A stretch of 37,024 bases of DNA from Halorientalis sp. (GTDB lineage: Archaea; Halobacteriota; Halobacteria; Halobacteriales; Haloarculaceae). Position numbers and translations under genes: made by a program. How positions within the stretch are numbered: position 1 is the stretch's first letter; the number at the start of each line of letters is the position of its first letter. This document shows positions 25,510 to 32,295 of this stretch, piece by piece. The stretch is taken from assembly GCF_028275115.1 (NCBI RefSeq), contig NZ_JAQCNH010000108.1, forward strand, positions 1 through 37,024. Direction: 5' to 3'. The notes under the pieces were generated by a model that saw only the letters and a program-made list of their open reading frames with translations, had not been told where the DNA came from and did no database searches.

Positions 25510-26991
25510 ATGTCACGGTTTCGTGCGCAGTTGCCAAACGCGCTGCCGACGCTACTGGTCGGCCTCGTAGCCGGTATCACCGCCGTCGTTGGCTCGTACG
25601 CGGCCGCCGGGTTCACGCCTTCGTTCGTCATCACACCCGTAACGGCCTGGATCACCGAGGCGAGTCCAGCCGCGCTTACCAACTACGTCATCGAGAACCT
25701 CGGTGACCTCGGGCACACGCTCATCCTCCTGAGCGGGGTCGGACTGGTCACCGGCGGTGTCGGTGTACTGGTCGTCGGTTCACGCTTTCTCGGCCAGCAG
25801 CTCAACAACCGGGCGCTCCCGGTCGTGGCGACGACGGTCGGCACCTGGGCGTTCGTCACCGCGACGACCGGCCAGGCGTTGCTCGCGCTCGGCGCGGCCC
25901 TCCCGCCGGGGGTGGTCGTTCTGCTGACCGTCGCTGCACCGTCGCTCCCGACGCCGGAACCGGTCGACTCGCGCCGTCGGCAGATCATCGCGGGGAGCTT
26001 CTCCGTCGCTGGGTTCAGCCTCGCCGGATACACCGTGGGGCAACGGCGCACGCCCGAACTCGGCGGTGAACCGCTCTCAGAGAACTCGAAGCAACAGCAG
26101 CTGCTTCAGAACGCGTCCGAAGAGTCCTTCTCGATGGACGGTGCGGAGCCGCTGGTCAGCGAGAACTTCTACACCGTCGACATCGCCAACGTGAATCCAA
26201 CGGTCGACGAGTCCGAGTGGGACTTGACGATCACCGGCGAGGTCGACGAGGAGACGACGCTCGACTACGCGGCGCTGAAGAACATGGAGTCGGTCGACCG
26301 CTTCGAGACCCTGCGGTGTGTCGGTGAGGACCTCAACGGAAAGAAGATGGACACCGCCCTCTGGACGGGCGTCCCGCTGGAGAACATCGTCGCACGGGCC
26401 GGCCCGGACGGCGACTGCGACTGCGTGCGGCTCCGGGCGGCCGACGACTACTACCAGGTGTTCCCGATGGACGCACTCGAGGACAGCCTGCTCGCCTACG
26501 GTATGAACGGCAGCGCGCTCCCACGCGGGCACGGCTACCCCGTCAGGGCGCTTATTCCGGGTCACTGGGGCGAGATTCAGGTCAAGTGGATCACCGAGAT
26601 CGAAGTCCTCGACCAGGACGCCGAAGGCTACTGGGAGGAGAGAGGCTGGCACGGAACCGGGCCCGTCGAAACCGTCGCAAAGCTCCACGCCGTCAACGAC
26701 CTCGACGACGGGCGCAAGGAGGTCGGCGGCCACGCCTACGCGGGTATCCGGGGCATCCAGCAGGTCGAGGTGTCGACCGACGGCGGTTCGACGTGGACCG
26801 AGGCCGAACTCACCGAACCGCTGGACGGTATCGACGCCTGGCGACAGTGGCGCTACCGCTACGACCCGCCCGATGGGTCCCACGAGGTGGTCGTCCGCGC
26901 AACCGACGGAAACGGGACGCTCCAGACCCAGGAAGAGCGAGGGAAGTTCCCACGCGGTGCGACGGGGTGGGTGTCCAGGACTGTGCAGTGA
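25510..26991 (+). CDS. Membrane-anchored molybdopterin oxidoreductase (sulfite-oxidase family)
   Basis: 493 residues. Four N-terminal transmembrane helices (about 12-34, 68-91, 104-130, 133-146) are followed by an RRRQIIAGSFSVAGFSLAG segment (155-173), a fifth helix with Tat-like arginines. The oxidoreductase domain begins near residue 215. Cys270 in ETLRCVGEDLNGKKMDT is the expected molybdenum-ligating cysteine; the GVPLENIVARAG and HGYPVRALIPGHWGEIQVKWI segments are typical of the Moco fold. The C-terminal 110 residues form the Ig-like dimerisation domain (VEVSTDGGSTWTEAEL ... GNGTLQTQEERGKFP). No heme domain is present, so electrons must pass to another carrier. The substrate could be sulfite or another oxyanion or sulfoxide. 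Confidence 0.87.
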   Translation: MSRFRAQLPNALPTLLVGLVAGITAVVGSYAAAGFTPSFVITPVTAWITEASPAALTNYVIENLGDLGHTLILLSGVGLVTGGVGVLVVGSRFLGQQLNNRALPVVATTVGTWAFVTATTGQALLALGAALPPGVVVLLTVAAPSLPTPEPVDSRRRQIIAGSFSVAGFSLAGYTVGQRRTPELGGEPLSENSKQQQLLQNASEESFSMDGAEPLVSENFYTVDIANVNPTVDESEWDLTITGEVDEETTLDYAALKNMESVDRFETLRCVGEDLNGKKMDTALWTGVPLENIVARAGPDGDCDCVRLRAADDYYQVFPMDALEDSLLAYGMNGSALPRGHGYPVRALIPGHWGEIQVKWITEIEVLDQDAEGYWEERGWHGTGPVETVAKLHAVNDLDDGRKEVGGHAYAGIRGIQQVEVSTDGGSTWTEAELTEPLDGIDAWRQWRYRYDPPDGSHEVVVRATDGNGTLQTQEERGKFPRGATGWVSRTVQ

Positions 26992-27028
26992 GAGACCAGC
27001 ATTCATAAACCGGAACCGTGATAATTCT

Positions 27029-27039
27029 GACTCAGAGTC
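27029..27039. promoter_or_regulatory. Short palindrome before the ArsR-like gene
   Basis: GACTC-A-GAGTC, overlapping CTGA-C-TCAG, ends one base before the ATG at 27041. It is a possible autoregulatory site for the winged-helix protein encoded there. The arms are only five bases. Confidence 0.3.
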
Positions 27040-27040
27040 G

Positions 27041-27316
27041 ATGGAGAAGGCCCTGTGGTATCTGTTGGCCGGCACGCGAGGAGGTGAGAATCGGGCTCGG
27101 ATCATCCGGACGCTCGACGAGCGCCCACGCAACGCGAACCAGCTCGCCGAACAGATCGACGTCGATTACAACACTATCCGGCACCACTTAGAGATGCTCG
27201 AAGACCACGACGTGGTCGAGCCGGGCGGCGACGACTACGGCAAGCTCTATTTCCTCACGGACCGCTTCGAGCGCCACCGCGACGCCTTCGAGGAGATCAT
27301 CGAACACGTGGAGTGA
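27041..27316 (+). CDS. ArsR-type winged-helix regulator
   Basis: 91 residues from the ATG at 27041; the upstream frame lies within the preceding gene's end and is rejected. The helix-turn-helix is plain: RARIIRTLDERPRNANQLAEQIDVDYNTIRHHLEMLEDHDVVEPGG, with recognition helix VDYNTIRHHLEML and wing GGDDYGKLYFLTD. The C-terminal helix RFERHRDAFEEIIEHVE probably dimerises. No metal-binding cysteines are present, so a metal sensor is unlikely. It lies three bases upstream of a small membrane protein gene, forming an operon. This regulator-plus-membrane-protein pair recurs in haloarchaea and may sense a membrane-linked signal. Confidence 0.85.
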   Translation: MEKALWYLLAGTRGGENRARIIRTLDERPRNANQLAEQIDVDYNTIRHHLEMLEDHDVVEPGGDDYGKLYFLTDRFERHRDAFEEIIEHVE

Positions 27317-27319
27317 CCT

Positions 27320-27616
27320 ATGGCAATGACTACCTGGATTACGATCGCAAGCGGACTCGCGGGACTGAACGTGCTGTTGCTGGCAGCCCTCAGCTCCGTC
27401 TGGCTGCGCAACTACCGGCAGTTCAGATCGCCGCTCATCCTCGGCCTGCTCGCGTTTTCGACCGTGATGCTCGTCGAGAATCTCGGTGCTATCTACTTTT
27501 TCTTCGACATGGGTATGCTGTACGCAAGCGACACGATGGCCCAGCAGTTCGTCGTCGCCCTCCGCGGACTGGAGACTATCGCACTGGCCGTTCTGACCTA
27601 CGTCACCTGGCAGTAG
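27320..27616 (+). CDS. Three-helix membrane protein paired with the ArsR-type regulator
   Basis: 98 residues with hydrophobic segments at about 6-28, 39-62 and 77-96. The loop between the first two is basic (WLRNYRQFRSP), suggesting a cytoplasmic loop and an outside N-terminus. No catalytic motif. The start at 27320 lies three bases after the regulator stop, so the two are translationally linked. Partnership in signalling, with the membrane protein modulating the regulator, is inferred from the gene pairing. I believe this belongs to a haloarchaeal DUF of the 7521 type but am not certain. Confidence 0.75.
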   Translation: MAMTTWITIASGLAGLNVLLLAALSSVWLRNYRQFRSPLILGLLAFSTVMLVENLGAIYFFFDMGMLYASDTMAQQFVVALRGLETIALAVLTYVTWQ

Positions 27617-27700
27617 CGCCGGGCCGCCGTCACTCCGCATCCGCGTCGCCTTCTCGTCGGTCCACGCCGAGAGGTCCGAGACGGCTTCGATGGGCCCCAT
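27617..27700 (-). other. Coding-like fragment of about 28 codons
   Basis: From an ATG at 27700 the minus strand reads MGPIEAVSDLSAWTDEKA and on to RMRSDGGPA, acidic and with G/C third positions, like genuine haloarchaeal coding sequence. The frame stays open into the antisense of the membrane-protein gene without a natural end, so it may be a decayed gene remnant. The opposite frame is Arg-rich, as shadow frames are here. Low confidence; the rest of 27617-27832 shows nothing clear. Confidence 0.25.
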
Positions 27701-27832
27701 CCTCACCGGCGGCGTCGGGCCGTGAGGTCTAATGTCTCTGCCGGCAGAAAAAACAGAAAACCGGTGCATTCGGTCGGTCGCTCCCCGTAGTGTCACACGC
27801 TCCAGGTGTAAGTGGGGTATATTACCAGACCG

Positions 27833-30800
27833 TCAGCACTCCGACCAGCCACAGGACTCGCAGGTCTTGCAGCCTTCGGAGTAGTACAGCGTCATCGCAC
27901 CACAGTCGGGACACTCCGGACTCTCGCCGCTGGAGATGAGTTCCTGTGTCGTATCCTCACCGGGCATAGCCTGTGTCGTCGCACCGCCGTCCGGTTCCGG
28001 CGTGCCGGAACCGGTGTCGGCGACGGCCTCGGCGTTGGGGTCCTCGGCGGTCTCGGTGTCGGCGGCCGTCTCCTCGAGGGTCTTTTGCTCGGGATAGCCC
28101 TTGTCGATCTCGTCGTCGAGGTAGCGACGCAGAGCCGTCCCGATGGCGTCCGGAATGGACTGGATCTGCTCGCCCTTGTCCCAGGCGACCTTGGGGCTCC
28201 GGGTGCCCTGGAGTTCGTCGACGACCTCCACGGGGTCCACGCCCGAACGCAGCGCCGTCGAGATGACTTTCGCCAGCGCCTCGGTGAAGGAGTTGGTGAA
28301 CCCGCCTGAGTGGCCGATGTTGGCGAACAACTCGAACGGCTCGCCCGTTTCGGGGTCCTCGTTGATCGTCACGTACACCTTCCCGTAGCCGGTGTCGATA
28401 CGCTGGGAGACGCCCCGGAGTGCGTCGGGCCGAGAGCGCTTGTCGGCGTACATGCTCGCGTCCAGGTCGAACAGGTCCTCGGCGGACGCGTCGAGTTCGG
28501 TCTGGACGTCCTCGTGGTCGAGGAACGCCTGGAGGCTCCCGAAGATGTCCTCGATCTGCTCCGAGAGCACATCTGCGGCCTCCTGTTCGTCCATCTCGGA
28601 GAACTCCGTGTTGTCGGCGCGGGTCGTCAGCACCTGTTTCGAGCGGGTGCCGTCGCGGTAGTAAGTGACGCCTTTGCCGCCGTGTTCGTAGATGTACTCG
28701 AACACTTCCTTGGCGTCCTCGACGGAGGAGTCGTTGGGCGCGTTGACCGTCTTCGAGATAGCCGAGTCGACGCCCTCCTGACAGGCCGTCTGAATCGCGG
28801 CGTGCTGTTTCGCCGTGAGGTCCTGCGTGGTGACGAACAGTTCGCCGATGGCGTCCGGGACGGTGTCGAGGCCGTCGATACCGTCGAACCGGTTCTCGGC
28901 CATCTGTTCCTGTGCGTCCCGTTTGACGGCTTCGACGTCGATACCGTTCTCCTCCAGCACGCGCAGGAAGTAGTCGTCGAACTCGACGAGCATCTCGTCG
29001 CCCTGCACGTCGTCGGAGACGTTCTTGTAGTAGGCGACGTTGTAGATCGGCTCACAGCCGCCGGTCGTGTTGCCGACCATGCTGGTGGTCCCGGTCGGCG
29101 CGATGGTCGTCGTGTTGTGGTTGCGAATCGCGAACCCGTTTTCCCACTCGTCGGCGTCGAGACCGGTCTGTTTCTCGAACCACTCGCGGTACTCCGTGGG
29201 ATCGGCGTACTTCGAGTTGTGCCACTCGTCGAACGTGTCGCGTTCGTCGGCAAGTTCGTGGGAGGCCCACTTCGAGCCGTGGTTGATGTGGCGCATGATC
29301 TGGCGGGCGACCTCGTTGGAGGCCTCGTCGCCGTACTTCATGCCGAGCTGGACGTACAGCTGTGCCAGCCCCATCACGCCGAGGCCGATCTTGCGCATCT
29401 CCCGGACCTTCTGTTCGATCTTCTCGACCGGGAAGTCGGACATGGTGACCACGTTCTCCAGGAAGCGGGTCCCCATCTCGATGCGGTGGTCGAACTCCTC
29501 GGTGTCGAGCGCCTCGGAGAGGAAGGCGTCGACCGCGTCTTCGAGACTGTCGTACTCGTCGCGGTGTTGTTCGGACCAGAGACGCCAGTCCGGGGCGTCC
29601 TCGTCGGCCAGCGTCGAGAGATTGATGTGGCCGAGGTTACAGGCCTCGTACTCTTCGAGGGGCTGCTCACCGCAGGGGTTGGTGGCGAGAATCTGGTGGT
29701 CGGGATGTTCCTCGACGTCGAAGGAGTGTTCCTTGTTGATGCGTTCGAGATAGACGACGCCGGGCTCGCCGTTCTCGTGGGCGCCCTCGACGATGTGCTC
29801 CCAGACCTTCTCGGCGGGCACAGAGAGGATTTCGCCGACCTCGACGTGGTCGCCCAGCCCGAACATGTCGTACAGTTCTTTCGTCTCGGGCGTGGCGACG
29901 TGGGGTTCGTCGGTCCGGGGGTTGGTGAACGTGAACTCTTCACCGGCTTTGACGGCATTCATGAACTCGTCGGTGATTCCGACGGAGATATTGAAGTTCG
30001 ACAGGTGGCCCTCGACGGCGTTCCGGAGGTGTTCGGGCACCTTGCCGCCGTCGTCGATGAGTTCGCGCGCTTCCTCGAGCGCGTCGGCAAAGGAGTTGTG
30101 CGTGAAGTCGTCGGGGTCGTTCAGGCGCAGGGTCTCTGCAAGGGAGACGTCCTTGTTCTTGGCGTGGATGAACTGGATCACGTCCGGGTGCGAGACGCGC
30201 ATGACGCCCATCTGGGCACCCCGGCGGGCACCGCCCTGGGCGATAGTCTCACACATCTGGTCGTACGTGCGCATGAACGTGATGGGGCCGGACGCGATGC
30301 CGCCGGTCGAGCCGACGGCGTCCCCGTACGGGCGGAGTCGCCAGAAGGCGTAGCCCATGCCACCGCCGGACTGGAACACCTGGGCGGCCTCCTTGGCGGT
30401 CTCGTGAATGTCGTCGATGTCGTCCTCGGGCGAGTCGACGAAACAGGCCGAGAGCTGCTGGAGTTCGTCGCCCGCGTTCATCAGCGTGGGCGAGTTGGGC
30501 ATGAACGCGAGTCGCTCCATCAGGTCCTGGAACTCTGCGGCGGTGTCCTCGACGTGGTCGCGGACCGCGTCGGGTAGCTCCGGAACCAGCGTCTCGTAGG
30601 CGAACTTGTTGACGTTGTAGACGGAGACTGTGGTCTCGACGTCGGCGTCGGCGGTGACGCCTTTCCCGAACACCTCCGCGGCGAGTTCGTCCCGTCGCGG
30701 GTGGTCGGGCTTGAGCTGATCGGGTGTCGCGGTGATTTCGACATCCCGCTTCCCGGCCTCGAAGACGGCCTCGGCCAGGGCGATGTTCCTGCCGACTCGC

Positions 30801-30973
30801 TCGAAAAGGTCCTCCTGCTGTTCGATCAGTTCCCCGTCGGCGCCTTTCCGCAGGTACCGCGCGGGGAGGATATTGTGGTATGCGTTACCAGTAAGGCGCT
30901 TCTCTATGGAGGAACCCTCAGTGCGCTTGATCGGTAGCGTCACCTCGTCAGTCGAGAGGTCGTGCCGACTCAC
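27833..30973 (-). CDS. nrdJ: Adenosylcobalamin-dependent ribonucleoside-diphosphate reductase (class II)
   Basis: 1046 residues. It reduces ribonucleotides to deoxyribonucleotides for DNA synthesis, using a cobalamin-derived thiyl radical. Key residues: Cys177 in LSACFVDSP and Cys445 in ACNLG (the disulfide pair, by family analogy), and Cys434 in TNPCGEQPLEEYEAC (thiyl radical site, with Asn432 and Glu436 nearby). Also visible are the phosphate-binding segment GTTSMVGNTTGG and the glycine-rich SGGGMGYAF. The C-terminus ends in a zinc ribbon with CPDCG, CKTCESCG and final Cys residues, which probably shuttles electrons. Start: GTG at 30973 (MSRHDLSTDEVTLPIKRTEG). A purine-rich GGGGGAGAG lies just upstream, so a Shine-Dalgarno-type leader is possible. 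No intein and no truncation seen. Confidence 0.95.
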   Translation of the reverse strand: MSRHDLSTDEVTLPIKRTEGSSIEKRLTGNAYHNILPARYLRKGADGELIEQQEDLFERVGRNIALAEAVFEAGKRDVEITATPDQLKPDHPRRDELAAEVFGKGVTADADVETTVSVYNVNKFAYETLVPELPDAVRDHVEDTAAEFQDLMERLAFMPNSPTLMNAGDELQQLSACFVDSPEDDIDDIHETAKEAAQVFQSGGGMGYAFWRLRPYGDAVGSTGGIASGPITFMRTYDQMCETIAQGGARRGAQMGVMRVSHPDVIQFIHAKNKDVSLAETLRLNDPDDFTHNSFADALEEARELIDDGGKVPEHLRNAVEGHLSNFNISVGITDEFMNAVKAGEEFTFTNPRTDEPHVATPETKELYDMFGLGDHVEVGEILSVPAEKVWEHIVEGAHENGEPGVVYLERINKEHSFDVEEHPDHQILATNPCGEQPLEEYEACNLGHINLSTLADEDAPDWRLWSEQHRDEYDSLEDAVDAFLSEALDTEEFDHRIEMGTRFLENVVTMSDFPVEKIEQKVREMRKIGLGVMGLAQLYVQLGMKYGDEASNEVARQIMRHINHGSKWASHELADERDTFDEWHNSKYADPTEYREWFEKQTGLDADEWENGFAIRNHNTTTIAPTGTTSMVGNTTGGCEPIYNVAYYKNVSDDVQGDEMLVEFDDYFLRVLEENGIDVEAVKRDAQEQMAENRFDGIDGLDTVPDAIGELFVTTQDLTAKQHAAIQTACQEGVDSAISKTVNAPNDSSVEDAKEVFEYIYEHGGKGVTYYRDGTRSKQVLTTRADNTEFSEMDEQEAADVLSEQIEDIFGSLQAFLDHEDVQTELDASAEDLFDLDASMYADKRSRPDALRGVSQRIDTGYGKVYVTINEDPETGEPFELFANIGHSGGFTNSFTEALAKVISTALRSGVDPVEVVDELQGTRSPKVAWDKGEQIQSIPDAIGTALRRYLDDEIDKGYPEQKTLEETAADTETAEDPNAEAVADTGSGTPEPDGGATTQAMPGEDTTQELISSGESPECPDCGAMTLYYSEGCKTCESCGWSEC

Positions 30974-31494
30974 GGACGCTCTCCCCCTTCGGGTGCTGGC
31001 TGGCGGACGATTCGCGATTTGATTCTGGACTTCTGACCTATCATTTGTGACGGAACTCGTGTTAACGTTGAGTGCGAATAACCCTTGTCGTTGGGGCGTT
31101 TTCCGCGCCGATACAGATGTGACTTATTTGTTATTTTGTGCCCGCAAGCACCGCTTGGCGAGCGTGATTACTACGGTCAGTAGCGAGGGGCGCACGCCTG
31201 TTAAGCCTGAGCAGACCGGAGTGAAAGTGAAGCGCCAATCGAGAGAACCCGGAGACGGGAAGGGTGTTTCCAATAGAAATGAGAGGGGGTTGGGGTGTGT
31301 TGTTTGGGCGAAGCGGCCGTGTTTCTTCGACAGCACCGGCACCCGGATAGAACGGCTCGGAATCCACAGGCGTCGGCAGGGCACGCCGCTCCGGGTGAGC
31401 CGCGAGTCGCGCGGTTCGGACGCGCCGTGACCTCGACACGAAGCGGCGGGACTGGCCCGTACGTTCCACTGCGTGGCTGTGGTAGTTTCGACCA
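30974..31494. other. Gene-poor region between nrdJ and a small membrane-protein remnant
   Basis: Only Arg/Ser-rich shadow frames are present. AT-rich stretches (acttatttgttatttt, about 31122-31137) sit about 150 bases upstream of nrdJ and may hold its promoter. An origin-recognition-box-like motif is at 31267-31297. I found no RNA gene, riboswitch fold or transposon end. Confidence 0.5.
31267..31297 (+). other. Origin recognition box (ORB)-like motif with G-string
   Basis: TTTCCAATAGAAAT (31267-31280), an imperfect dyad TTTC...GAAA, is followed directly by the G-rich GAGAGGGGGTTGGGGTG (31281-31297). Dyad plus adjacent G-string is the architecture of Orc1/Cdc6 binding sites in haloarchaeal origins. 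Only one copy is visible and no orc1/cdc6 gene lies in the window, so it is not a complete origin here. A coincidental match is possible. Confidence 0.45.
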
Positions 31495-31684
31495 TGGTAC
31501 CGGTTCAGCTCGGACCGCTGGGGTCACCGCCCGTGTTGTTGCTCGGACTCCTCGCGTTGGCCGCCGTGACCGTGGTCGGTCGGGCCCTTCTGCGTCTCGC
31601 GTGGTCGCTGCCGTCGTCGTCGGTGTCCTGTGGGCACTGGGGGCGGTTGGACTCGGCGACGTACTGGTCGCCACGCCTTACTGA
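31495..31684 (+). pseudogene. Frameshifted two-helix membrane-protein gene
   Basis: From the ATG at 31495 the frame encodes MVPVQLGPLGSPPVLLLGLL and AALAAVTVVGRALLRLAW-type sequence, a first membrane helix, then breaks into SLPSSSVSCGHWGRL. The next frame continues with a second helix, RVVAAVVVGVLWALGAVGLG, and ends DVLVATPY with TGA at 31682-31684. Joining the two at about 31600 (CTCGCGTGG) gives a plausible 60-65 residue two-helix protein, so one base appears lost (or two gained) there. The end overlaps trpG by seven bases on the other strand. It could be a true pseudogene or a sequencing error. Confidence 0.5.
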
Positions 31685-32295
31685 CCGGCCCAGTCGAGGA
31701 AGTTCCGGACCACGTCGTGGCCCACTGCGGTCAGGACCGACTCCGGGTGGAACTGGACGCACTCGATTGGGTGCTCGCGGTGGCGAATCCCCATGACCAG
31801 TTCCACGCCCTCGTTCTCACAGGTCGCCGTCACGTCGAAACAGTCCGGGACCTCGGTCGCGACCAGTGAGTGGTACCGCCCGCCCTGGAACCCCTGGTCC
31901 AGTCCGGCGAACACGCCCTCGCCGTCGTGGTCGATGGCGAAGGCTTTCCCGTGAATCGGTTCTGGCGCGCGTCCGACCGCCCCGCCGTAGACGTGCGCCG
32001 CGGCTTCCAGACCGAGGCAGACGCCGAGCGTCGGCACGTCGGGACTCACATCACGTAACACGTCGTTGGTCACGCCCACGTCGCGCTCGTTCCCGGGGTG
32101 ACCCGGCCCGGGGCTGATAACGATAGCATCGGGGTCGTACGCGTGCACGTCCGCGAGCGAGGCGGTGTTGCGGACGACCTCGGTCTCGGCGTGTTCGCTG
32201 ACGTACTCGACGAGGTTGTAGGTGAACGAGTCGAAGTTGTCGACGAAGAGGACTCGGGGGCGGCGCTGGTCGGTCCCCCGGTCGGCGGCGCTCAT
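31678..32295 (-). CDS. trpG: Anthranilate synthase component II (glutamine amidotransferase)
   Basis: 205 residues. TrpG releases ammonia from glutamine for TrpE in the first step of tryptophan synthesis. It is a class I glutamine amidotransferase. The nucleophile Cys93 lies in GVCLGLEAA, His183 and Glu185 in QFHPESV, the oxyanion segment is SPGPGHPGNE, and GGRYHSL is characteristic of anthranilate synthases. Unusually, the nucleophile elbow reads GLE where most families have GHQ; I recall this variant in haloarchaeal TrpG. The start ATG (32295) overlaps the trpE stop by four bases (ATGA), so translation is coupled. It is last in the trpDFEG operon. Confidence 0.93.
   Translation of the reverse strand: MSAADRGTDQRRPRVLFVDNFDSFTYNLVEYVSEHAETEVVRNTASLADVHAYDPDAIVISPGPGHPGNERDVGVTNDVLRDVSPDVPTLGVCLGLEAAAHVYGGAVGRAPEPIHGKAFAIDHDGEGVFAGLDQGFQGGRYHSLVATEVPDCFDVTATCENEGVELVMGIRHREHPIECVQFHPESVLTAVGHDVVRNFLDWAGQ

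Noticed and set aside
28310-30577. A 755-codon open frame on the plus strand opposite nrdJ
   Set aside because: It is the antisense shadow of nrdJ in GC-rich DNA: Val/Leu/Gly-rich with no family motif, while the minus-strand frame has all ribonucleotide reductase residues.
30974-31130. Cobalamin riboswitch before nrdJ
   Set aside because: I see no B12-box-like conserved core, and such riboswitches are not expected before archaeal B12-dependent reductases.
31047-31430. A 127-codon plus-strand frame between nrdJ and trpG
   Set aside because: Arg/Gly-rich, neutral-to-basic composition and no promoter; overlapping frames of similar length on both strands show it is chance.
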